Assembly: GCA_964630265.1 (NCBI GenBank)
Contig: CAZVRW010000082.1
Location: forward strand, 1 to 12,564
Direction of reading: 5' to 3'
DNA length: 12,564 bases
Source of the DNA: CAZBWP01 sp964630265
Lineage (GTDB): Bacteria; Pseudomonadota; Alphaproteobacteria; Rhodospirillales; Defluviicoccaceae
In this document: one piece after another, positions 6,989-12,564 of the stretch
Position numbering within the stretch: position 1 is the first letter of the stretch
How the letters are laid out: the number at the start of each line of letters is the position of its first letter
Made by a program: the position numbers and the translations under genes
Notes under the pieces: model-generated
Databases searched by the model: none
What the model saw: the letters and a program-made list of their open reading frames with translations, nothing else
Told to the model about the DNA's origin: nothing

Positions 6989-7013
6989 AACGGACGCGGA
7001 TAAGCAACGGACG
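6987..7013. repeat. 10-bp direct repeat between bolA and the J-domain gene
   Basis: GCAACGGACG occurs at 6987-6996 and again at 7004-7013, 17 bases apart start to start. The first copy touches the right arm of the neighbouring inverted repeat. Placed between two divergent genes, these may be binding sites; no factor can be named. Confidence 0.35.
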
Positions 7014-7076
7014 TGGGCGACGTCCGGTCGACGATCAAGGCGCCGCCGAAAACGCGCCGCCCCCCCCGTACCGAGG

Positions 7077-7105
7077 TTGCCTCATATCGGGCGAACGCCC
7101 ATAGT
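7077..7105 (+). promoter_or_regulatory. Candidate sigma-70 type promoter for the J-domain-cobST unit
   Basis: TTGCCT (7077-7082) and CATAGT (7100-7105) each match the consensus at four of six bases and are separated by an ideal 17 bases. Transcription would begin at or just after 7112, where the first good ATG of the J-domain gene lies. That would give a leaderless or very short leader RNA. This supports the shorter gene start over GTG 7013. Confidence 0.35.
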
Positions 7106-7111
7106 AGGGTC

Positions 7112-7669
7112 ATGCCATATTCCATGGGCCGACGACGGGGTGAACCTTCTGCGCAGACACTGCCGCCGCGGCCGTGTGAGTGGGTTGGTTGTTCCGAACT
7201 CGGCACCTACCCAGCGCCCCTGTCGCCACAGGAAACCGGATCGCGTCGCTGGTTCTGCCTCGAACACGTGCGGTCGTTCAACGCGACCTGGAACTACTAC
7301 GACGGGATGAGCGAAGCGGAGATCGATGCCGACCGGCGATGCGACATGGTCTGGCGGCGCCCGACTTGGCGGTTGGGGGGCAAGGCGCCGTCCATGGCGT
7401 TCGGCGGCGCGCGGCTGCACGACGATTTCGGCCTGTTTCGCGACGATCGGGAAATGCCGCCGCGACGACCGCCGCCGACGCCGGAGCAGGAGGCGTTGAT
7501 CGTCCTCGATCTCGCACCGCCGGTGACGGTGGCCAGCGTCAAGGCGCGGTACAAGGAACTGGTCAAGCGTTATCACCCAGACGCCAACGGCGGCGATAAG
7601 CAGGCGGAGGAACGGTTCAAGCTGATCAGCGCCGCGTATCGCACCGTTCTGAGCACCCTGACGGGCTGA
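7112..7669 (+). CDS. J-domain (DnaJ-like) protein with N-terminal Cys/His zinc-finger-like motif
   Basis: The 185-residue protein ends in a J-domain: EALIVLDLAPPVTVASVKA, YKELVKRYHPDANGGD with the HPD triad at 155-157, then EERFKLISAAYRTVL. J-domains stimulate Hsp70 ATPase, so this is a likely DnaK co-chaperone with a specific client. Before it lie PCEWVGC (C22, C27) and WFCLEHV (C49, H52), a C-x4-C-x21-C-x2-H pattern that could bind zinc, followed by NATWNYYDGMSE and VWRRPTWRLG. There are no Gly/Phe or DnaJ-type zinc repeats, so it is not DnaJ itself. The same architecture is known to me next to cobST in other alphaproteobacteria. Start: ATG 7112 is preferred because of the upstream promoter candidate. 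GTG 7013 would add 33 low-complexity residues, and ATG 7124 is also possible. cobS follows after 57 bases. Confidence 0.88.
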   Translation: MPYSMGRRRGEPSAQTLPPRPCEWVGCSELGTYPAPLSPQETGSRRWFCLEHVRSFNATWNYYDGMSEAEIDADRRCDMVWRRPTWRLGGKAPSMAFGGARLHDDFGLFRDDREMPPRRPPPTPEQEALIVLDLAPPVTVASVKARYKELVKRYHPDANGGDKQAEERFKLISAAYRTVLSTLTG

Positions 7670-7726
7670 GCGTTCAGCATCGCCGCCATTCCCTGAACCG
7701 AACAGATTGCCAACAGACGGAACCCG

Positions 7727-8734
7727 ATGACTGACATGGGCTCGACCGACACCGCCACAGCGACGGCCCCCCTGTCCGCACCCGACATCACGGTCTCGGT
7801 GCGGCAAACCTTCGGGATCGACAGCGATCTGGAAGTGCCGGCCTTCAGCCGCAGTGACGACCACGCACCGGACATCGACGAAGCCTACCGGTTCGATCAC
7901 GACACGACACTGGCGATCCTCGCCGGCTTCAAGCACAACCGGCGCGTCCTGATCCAGGGCTATCACGGCACCGGCAAGTCGACGCATATCGAGCAGGTCG
8001 CCGCCCGCCTCAACTGGCCGTGCGTGCGCGTCAATCTGGACAGCCACATCAGCCGCATCGATCTGGTCGGCCGCGATGCCATCGTCATTCGTGACGGCAT
8101 GCAGGTCACCGAGTTCCGCGAAGGCATCCTGCCCTGGGCCCTGCAACATCCGACGGCGCTGGTGTTCGACGAGTACGACGCCGGGCGGCCGGACGTGATG
8201 TTCGTCATCCAGCGCATCCTCGAGGTGGAGGGCAAGCTAACGTTGCTTGACCAGAATCGGGTCCTGCATCCGCACGCGTTCTTCCGGCTGTTCGCCACCA
8301 CCAATACGGTCGGCCTCGGCGACACCACCGGCCTCTACCACGGCACGCAGCAGATCAACCAGGGCCAGATGGACCGCTGGAACATCGTCGCCACGCTGAA
8401 CTACCTGCCGCCGACGGACGAGGAGTTGATCGTCCTGTCGAAGGTGCCGGCCTACAACACCAAGGAGGGACGCGAGCGCGTCGCCGCCATGGTGGAATTG
8501 GCCGACCTGACCCGCGTCGGCTTCATCAATGGCGATATTTCGACGGTGATGTCGCCGCGGACGGTGATCACCTGGGCCGAGAACGCCGAGATTTTCGGCG
8601 ACATCGGCGTCGCCTTTCGCCTGACCTTCCTCAACAAGTGCGACGAGATGGAGCGCCCGGTGGTGGCCGAGTACTACCAGCGGTGCTTCGGCGAGGAACT
8701 GCCGGAGTCCGTGATGCGCGCCATCGTGCGCTGA
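7727..8734 (+). CDS. cobS: Cobaltochelatase subunit CobS (AAA+ ATPase)
   Basis: CobS is the AAA+ motor of the CobNST complex, which inserts Co2+ into hydrogenobyrinic acid a,c-diamide in the aerobic cobalamin pathway. The 335-residue length fits the family. Visible elements are the VRQTFGID and DLEVPAF N-terminal motifs, Walker A GYHGTGKST at 78-86, the VNLDSHISRIDLVGRDA segment at 102-118, Walker B ALVFDEYDAG at 144-153, sensor-1 N193 in FATTNT, and R217 in QMDRWN as a likely arginine finger. The ATG at 7727 has GGAA upstream. It probably shares a transcript with the J-domain gene and with cobT, which starts six bases after the cobS stop. The CobN subunit is not in the window. Confidence 0.97.
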   Translation: MTDMGSTDTATATAPLSAPDITVSVRQTFGIDSDLEVPAFSRSDDHAPDIDEAYRFDHDTTLAILAGFKHNRRVLIQGYHGTGKSTHIEQVAARLNWPCVRVNLDSHISRIDLVGRDAIVIRDGMQVTEFREGILPWALQHPTALVFDEYDAGRPDVMFVIQRILEVEGKLTLLDQNRVLHPHAFFRLFATTNTVGLGDTTGLYHGTQQINQGQMDRWNIVATLNYLPPTDEELIVLSKVPAYNTKEGRERVAAMVELADLTRVGFINGDISTVMSPRTVITWAENAEIFGDIGVAFRLTFLNKCDEMERPVVAEYYQRCFGEELPESVMRAIVR

Positions 8735-8740
8735 GCGACC

Positions 8741-10624
8741 GTGCATCACGACGAAGACAACGCCGCCCTGGTCAAGCGGGTCACCGCCGCCACACTCAGG
8801 GCCGTGGGCAACCGCAAGGAGATCGGCGTCGTCTACGCGCCGGGCACGGCGGACGTTCGAGGCGACCGGGTGCGGCTGCCATCGCCGAGCTTGAACGCAA
8901 CCGCCCACGACATTTCCTGCCTGCGCGGCACGGCCGACGCGCTGGCGCTGCTGCTGCGTTATCATGACGAGGGTCTGCACGAACGCCGGTCGCCGATCGG
9001 GCGGCGGGCCCGTGACGTGTTCGACGCCGTGGAACGGGTGCGCGTCCAAGCACTGGGCGGCCGACGCATGGCGGGGGTCGCTGCCAACATCGGCACCCTG
9101 GTCGATCACACCTGCCGGGCCCGCGGCTATCCGCAGACGCCGGACCGCGACCCCGACTACCTCGCCGACGCGGTCGGGCTGTTGCTGCGCGAACGGCTGA
9201 CCGGCCAGCGGCCGCCGGTGCCCGCGTCGGGGATCGTGGAATCTTGGCGGACCCTGGTGCAGGAACGGTGCAGCGGTGAGTTCCGCCAGTTGGCCGGGCT
9301 GCTGGACGATCAGCGCGCCTTCGCCATGGTCGCGGCTGAATTGATCCGCGCATTGGAGTTGATCGACGACAATGATCCGTCGTTGCAGGATGACGAGGAC
9401 GCGCCGACCGAAGCCAGCGACGAGGAGACTTCAGAGGACCAGGAGCACCCCGATGGTCACGACGATCAGACGCCGGGCAGCCTGACTGCTGACGGCGCGG
9501 GCGCCGAAACGGACGACAGCGAAGCTGCCGCTGAGAGCGGAGCGGACGACGACGTCGTTCCCGGCGAGGGCGGCATGACGCCCGCCGGGCCGTCGGCCCG
9601 GCGCAACCAGCCGCCGGAGTTCCCCGACACGGGCGGCGAGGCGTATCGGGCCTTCACCACCAATTTCGACGAGGAGATCGAGGCCGCCAACCTCTGCGAT
9701 GCCGAAGAGCTGTCGCGCCTCCGCTATCAGTTGGACCAGCAACTGGCGAACCTGGAAGGGGTCGTCAGCCGGCTGGCCAACCGGCTGCAGCGCCGGCTGC
9801 TGGCGCAACAGACGCGGGCCTGGGAGTTCGATCTAGAGGAGGGGCTGCTCGATGCGGCGCGACTGGCCCGGATCGTCGTCGACCCGTTTTCGCCGCTCAG
9901 TTTCAAGCGGGAAAAGGAAACGCGGTTTCGTGACACCGTGGTCACCCTGCTGATCGACAACTCAGGCTCGATGCGCGGCCGCCCGATCACCGTCGCGGCG
10001 ATGAGTGCTGACATCTTGGCGCGAACCCTGGAGCGTTGCGGCGTCAAGGTGGAGATCCTGGGATTTACCACGCGCGCCTGGAAAGGTGGCCTCGCCCGGG
10101 AAAAGTGGGTCGCCGACGGCAAGCCGCGCAACCCGGGCCGCCTCAACGATCTGCGCCACGTGATCTACAAGAAGGCGGATCAGCCGTGGCGGCGGGCCCG
10201 GCGCTCATTGGGCCTAATGCTGCGCGAAGGCTTGCTGAAGGAGAACATCGACGGCGAGGCCCTGCTCTGGGCACACCGCCGATTGATCGGCCGCCCGGAA
10301 ATGCGCCGCATCCTGATGGTGATCTCCGACGGTGCGCCGGTGGATGACGCGACCCTTTCGGCCAACCCCGGCAACTATCTGGAGCGGCACCTGCGCGAGG
10401 TGATCGACTGGATCGAGACCACGTCGCCGGTGGAACTGACGGCCATCGGCATCGGCCACGATGTCACCCGCTACTATCGCCGGGCGGTCACCCTGGTCGA
10501 CGCCGAGGAGCTGGGCGGCACGATGATGCAGAACCTCGCCGACTTGTTCGACGACCGGCCGCAGCAGACCACCTGGGTGCGGCCGCCGTCGGCGACCGGC
10601 CGGCGAGCCGGCCGGCCGCGTTAG
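8741..10624 (+). CDS. cobT: Cobaltochelatase subunit CobT (VWA domain)
   Basis: CobT is the VWA partner of CobS in cobaltochelatase; together they form the ATP-driven ring that works on CobN. The 627-residue protein has an alpha-helical N-terminal domain (1-205), a strongly acidic linker at about 207-285 rich in Asp and Glu, and a C-terminal VWA domain. Its MIDAS motif DNSGS is at 406-410, followed by ISDGAP with D530. It also has the family stretches LGFTTRAWKGG and GIGHDVTRYYRRAVTL. The start is GTG 8741, six bases after cobS, with only a weak ribosome site. The last residues (RRAGRPR) and the TAG at 10622-10624 lie inside GC palindromes of the repeat array that follows. The normal C-terminus was therefore probably altered slightly when the repeat arose or was inserted. 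Confidence 0.96.
   Translation: MHHDEDNAALVKRVTAATLRAVGNRKEIGVVYAPGTADVRGDRVRLPSPSLNATAHDISCLRGTADALALLLRYHDEGLHERRSPIGRRARDVFDAVERVRVQALGGRRMAGVAANIGTLVDHTCRARGYPQTPDRDPDYLADAVGLLLRERLTGQRPPVPASGIVESWRTLVQERCSGEFRQLAGLLDDQRAFAMVAAELIRALELIDDNDPSLQDDEDAPTEASDEETSEDQEHPDGHDDQTPGSLTADGAGAETDDSEAAAESGADDDVVPGEGGMTPAGPSARRNQPPEFPDTGGEAYRAFTTNFDEEIEAANLCDAEELSRLRYQLDQQLANLEGVVSRLANRLQRRLLAQQTRAWEFDLEEGLLDAARLARIVVDPFSPLSFKREKETRFRDTVVTLLIDNSGSMRGRPITVAAMSADILARTLERCGVKVEILGFTTRAWKGGLAREKWVADGKPRNPGRLNDLRHVIYKKADQPWRRARRSLGLMLREGLLKENIDGEALLWAHRRLIGRPEMRRILMVISDGAPVDDATLSANPGNYLERHLREVIDWIETTSPVELTAIGIGHDVTRYYRRAVTLVDAEELGGTMMQNLADLFDDRPQQTTWVRPPSATGRRAGRPR
10596..10615. repeat. GC palindrome at the cobT 3' end
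   Basis: CCGGCCGGC-GA-GCCGGCCGG is a perfect 9-bp inverted repeat inside the last codons of cobT. Its right arm shares five bases (10611-10615) with the first hairpin of the 33-bp array, so the two hairpins cannot form at the same time on one strand. Confidence 0.85.
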
Positions 10625-10820
10625 CGGCCGGCTTGAACGGATCTTCGGCCGCGTTAGCGGCCGGCNNNNNNNNNNNNNNNNNNNNNNNNNNNNNNNNNNN
10701 NNNNNNNNNNNNNNNNNNNNNNNNNNNNNNNNNNNNNNNNNNNNNNNNNNNNNNNNNNNNNNNNNGCCGGCCGCGTTAGCGGCCGGCTTGAACGGATCTT
10801 CGGCCGCGTTAGCGGCCGGC
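10611..10820. repeat. 33-bp tandem palindromic repeat array, interrupted by a 100-N gap
   Basis: The same 55 bases occur at 10611-10665 and 10766-10820. Each block holds two palindromic cores 33 bases apart. The first core has arms GCCGGCCGC and GCGGCCGGC around a GTTA loop (9-bp stem; 10611-10632 and 10766-10787). The second has a 7-bp stem, CGGCCGC/GCGGCCG, around the same loop (10646-10663 and 10801-10818). The cores are joined by the invariant 14-base spacer TTGAACGGATCTTC. The array lies between convergent cobT and clpB and overlaps the cobT stop. The hairpins could stop transcription or stabilise mRNA 3' ends, but they lack T-runs, so they are not standard terminators. They resemble REP-like intergenic elements in position and structure; no known family is recognised. 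True copy number is unknown. Confidence 0.9.
10666..10765. other. Assembly gap (100 N) inside the palindromic array
   Basis: Exactly 100 N separate two contig ends that share 55 identical bases. The round number and the identical ends indicate an unresolved repeat, not a measured distance. Confidence 0.95.
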
Positions 10821-10827
10821 GTCGCCG

Positions 10828-12564
10828 TCAGGCGGCTTCGGCCGTGATGCCGTTGATGACGAGGCCGCCCTCGCCGGCGGTCACCCGCACCTCGTCGCCG
10901 TCGGCGATGCGGCCGTCCAGGATCATGCCGGCTAGGGGGTTCTGCAGCGACCGCTGGATCACCCGTTTGAGCGGTCTGGCCCCGTAGACCGGATCGTAGG
11001 CGGTCGTGGCCAGCCAGGCGATGGCCGAAGGATCCAGGTGCAGCGTGATCTTGCGGTCGGCGAGCAGCGCTTTGAGCCGCTGCAACTGAATATCGACGAT
11101 CGCGTCCATCTGCTCCGGGAACAGCCGGTGGAAGAGAATGATCTCGTCGAGCCGGTTGAGGAATTCCGGGCGGAACGCGGCGCGCACGATGGCCATGACC
11201 TGCTCGCGCACCTCGTCGGTGTCGTGGCCCTCCGCCTGCCCGGCCAGAATGTCGCCGCCGAGGTTGGAGGTGAGGACGATCAGGGTGTTGCGGAAATCGA
11301 CGACGCGGCCCTGGCCGTCGGTCAACCGGCCGTCGTCGAGCACCTGCAGCAACACGTTGAAGACATCGGGGTGGGCCTTCTCCACCTCGTCGAACAGGAT
11401 CACTTGATACGGCCGTCGGCGCACGGCCTCGGTGAGCGCGCCCCCCTCCTCGTAGCCGACGTAGCCTGGCGGCGCGCCAATCATCCGCGCCACCGAATGC
11501 TTCTCCATGTATTCGGACATGTCGATGCGGAGCAGCGCCGTTTCGTCGTCGAACAGGAATTCGGCCAATGCCTTGCAAAGCTCCGTCTTGCCGACGCCGG
11601 TGGGGCCCAGGAACAGGAACGAGCCGATCGGCCGGGCCGCGTCCTGCAGCCCGGCGCGCGACCGGCGGACGGCGTTCGACACCGCGATCAGCGCCTCGTC
11701 CTGACCGACGACGCGGCTGCGCAGGTTGTCTTCCATGTGGAGGAGTTTTTCCCGTTCGCCTTCCAGCATCTTTTCCACGGGCACGCCGGTCCAGCGCGAA
11801 ACGATGGAGGCGACGTGCTCGGGAGTCACCGCTTCTTGCAGCATGCGGTGCTGTTCGATCTGTTCGGCCGCCTCCAGGCGCTGTTCCAACTCCGGGATCA
11901 GCGAGTATTGGATCTGCCCTGCCTTCTCGTAATTGCCCTCTCGCATCTCCCGCTGCAGGTCGACGCGCGCCTGGTCCAGGTCTTTCTTCAGTTGCGTCGC
12001 CCCGGCCAGGGCTTCCTTTTCGGCCCGCCACTGCGCCGTCAGCTCCGTCGACCGGGCCTCGAGTTCCGCCAGTTCCGTCTCCAACGTCGCGAGCCGGTCC
12101 CGCGACGCTTGGTCGTCCTCCTTCCGCAGCGCCTCGCGCTCGATCTTCAGCTGAATGATCCGGCGATCCAACTCGTCGATGTCGTCCGGCTTGGAGTCCA
12201 CCTGCATGCGCAGGCGGCTCGCCGCCTCGTCCATCAGGTCGATCGCTTTGTCGGGCAGGAAGCGGTCGGTGATGTAACGGTTGCTAAGCACGGCGGCACT
12301 GACCAACGCGGCGTCGGTGATGCGGACGCCGTGGTGCTGCTCGTATTTCTCCTTCAGGCCGCGCAGGATCGAGATCGTGTCCTCGACATTTGGCTGGGAG
12401 ACGAACACCGGCTGGAAGCGACGCGCGAGGGCGGCGTCCTTCTCCACGTGCTTGCGATACTCGTTCAGGGTGGTGGCACCGATGCAGTGCAGTTCGCCCC
12501 GCGCCAGCGCCGGCTTCAGCAGGTTGGACGCGTCCATCGCGCCCTCGGCGGCGCCGGCGCCGAC
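10828..12564 (-). CDS. clpB: ATP-dependent disaggregase ClpB, C-terminal two thirds (cut by window edge)
   Basis: ClpB is a hexameric AAA+ disaggregase that rescues aggregated proteins with DnaK. The 578 residues present start inside nucleotide-binding domain 1, in VGAGAAEGAMDASNLLKPAL, just after the usual Walker B. About 285 residues are therefore missing to the right. The order is: rest of NBD1 with arginine fingers in AALARRF (48-49); the long coiled-coil middle domain at about 127-240, which distinguishes ClpB from ClpA and ClpC; NBD2 with Walker A GPTGVGKT (320-327), Walker B VILFDE (388-393), LTSNLGG and the GARPLKR sensor 2; and a short C-terminal domain ending GLVINGITAEAA. No frameshift is seen. 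The stop TGA (10830-10828) is seven bases from the palindromic array and convergent with cobT. The promoter lies outside the window. Confidence 0.97.
   Translation of the reverse strand, partial: VGAGAAEGAMDASNLLKPALARGELHCIGATTLNEYRKHVEKDAALARRFQPVFVSQPNVEDTISILRGLKEKYEQHHGVRITDAALVSAAVLSNRYITDRFLPDKAIDLMDEAASRLRMQVDSKPDDIDELDRRIIQLKIEREALRKEDDQASRDRLATLETELAELEARSTELTAQWRAEKEALAGATQLKKDLDQARVDLQREMREGNYEKAGQIQYSLIPELEQRLEAAEQIEQHRMLQEAVTPEHVASIVSRWTGVPVEKMLEGEREKLLHMEDNLRSRVVGQDEALIAVSNAVRRSRAGLQDAARPIGSFLFLGPTGVGKTELCKALAEFLFDDETALLRIDMSEYMEKHSVARMIGAPPGYVGYEEGGALTEAVRRRPYQVILFDEVEKAHPDVFNVLLQVLDDGRLTDGQGRVVDFRNTLIVLTSNLGGDILAGQAEGHDTDEVREQVMAIVRAAFRPEFLNRLDEIILFHRLFPEQMDAIVDIQLQRLKALLADRKITLHLDPSAIAWLATTAYDPVYGARPLKRVIQRSLQNPLAGMILDGRIADGDEVRVTAGEGGLVINGITAEAA

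Noticed and set aside
7013..7111. N-terminal extension of the J-domain protein from GTG 7013
   Set aside because: The 33 added residues look non-conserved, and a promoter candidate lies inside the stretch.
7670..7726. Cobalamin riboswitch ahead of cobS
   Set aside because: The 57 bases between the J-domain gene and cobS are far too short, and no B12-box-like sequence is seen there or in 6938-7111.
10611..10665. Standard rho-independent terminator for cobT
   Set aside because: Stems are strong but no T-run follows on either strand, and the hairpin contains the cobT stop codon.
10611..10820. CRISPR array
   Set aside because: The spacer between palindromes is only 14 bases and identical each time, so this is a simple tandem repeat; no cas genes are nearby.
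10214..12031. A 605-codon minus-strand open frame running from clpB through the gap into cobT
   Set aside because: It is a shifted frame of clpB and antisense to cobT; the translation is Arg/Pro-rich nonsense with no domain, and its continuity depends on 100 N.

Overview
The window is GC-rich, gene-dense DNA that looks like an alphaproteobacterium, most likely of the Rhodospirillales type. This is inferred from gene content and order: xerD divergent from aroK-aroB, bolA divergent from a J-domain gene followed by cobS-cobT, then a convergent clpB. Two runs of N (10 and 100 bases) show it is a draft scaffold, probably from short reads, and some apparent lesions sit near these weak spots.

Layout. 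(1) 1-2388, minus strand: a tightly packed operon of a 46-residue membrane protein, an exported Ala-rich protein interrupted by the 10-N gap, and the N-terminal third of the XerD recombinase, which carries an apparent one-base frameshift and runs off the left edge. (2) 2576-6643, plus strand: aroK and aroB (shikimate pathway) overlap by ATGA. They are followed by a CNNM/CorC-HlyC-type membrane transporter, a stand-alone CBS-pair protein and a DUF2889 protein, with four-base overlaps at the last two junctions. (3) 6656-6937, minus strand: bolA, convergent with the DUF2889 gene. (4) 7112-10624, plus strand: a small J-domain protein with a Cys/His zinc-finger-like motif, then cobS and cobT, the AAA+ and VWA subunits of the aerobic cobaltochelatase. 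(5) 10828-12564, minus strand: the C-terminal two thirds of the ClpB disaggregase, running off the right edge.

Between cobT and clpB lies a 33-bp tandem repeat with a strong GC palindrome. Exactly 55 identical bases flank the 100-N gap, so the array is almost certainly longer than shown or collapsed.

Functionally this is mainly core metabolism: aromatic amino acid precursors, cobalt insertion into the corrin ring, protein quality control and chromosome dimer resolution. I see no phage, transposon, defence locus, CRISPR array, tRNA or rRNA. The least explained elements are the palindromic array, the conserved-looking partner genes of unknown role (46-aa protein, exported Ala-rich protein, DUF2889, J-domain/zinc-finger protein), and the repeats between bolA and the J-domain gene.
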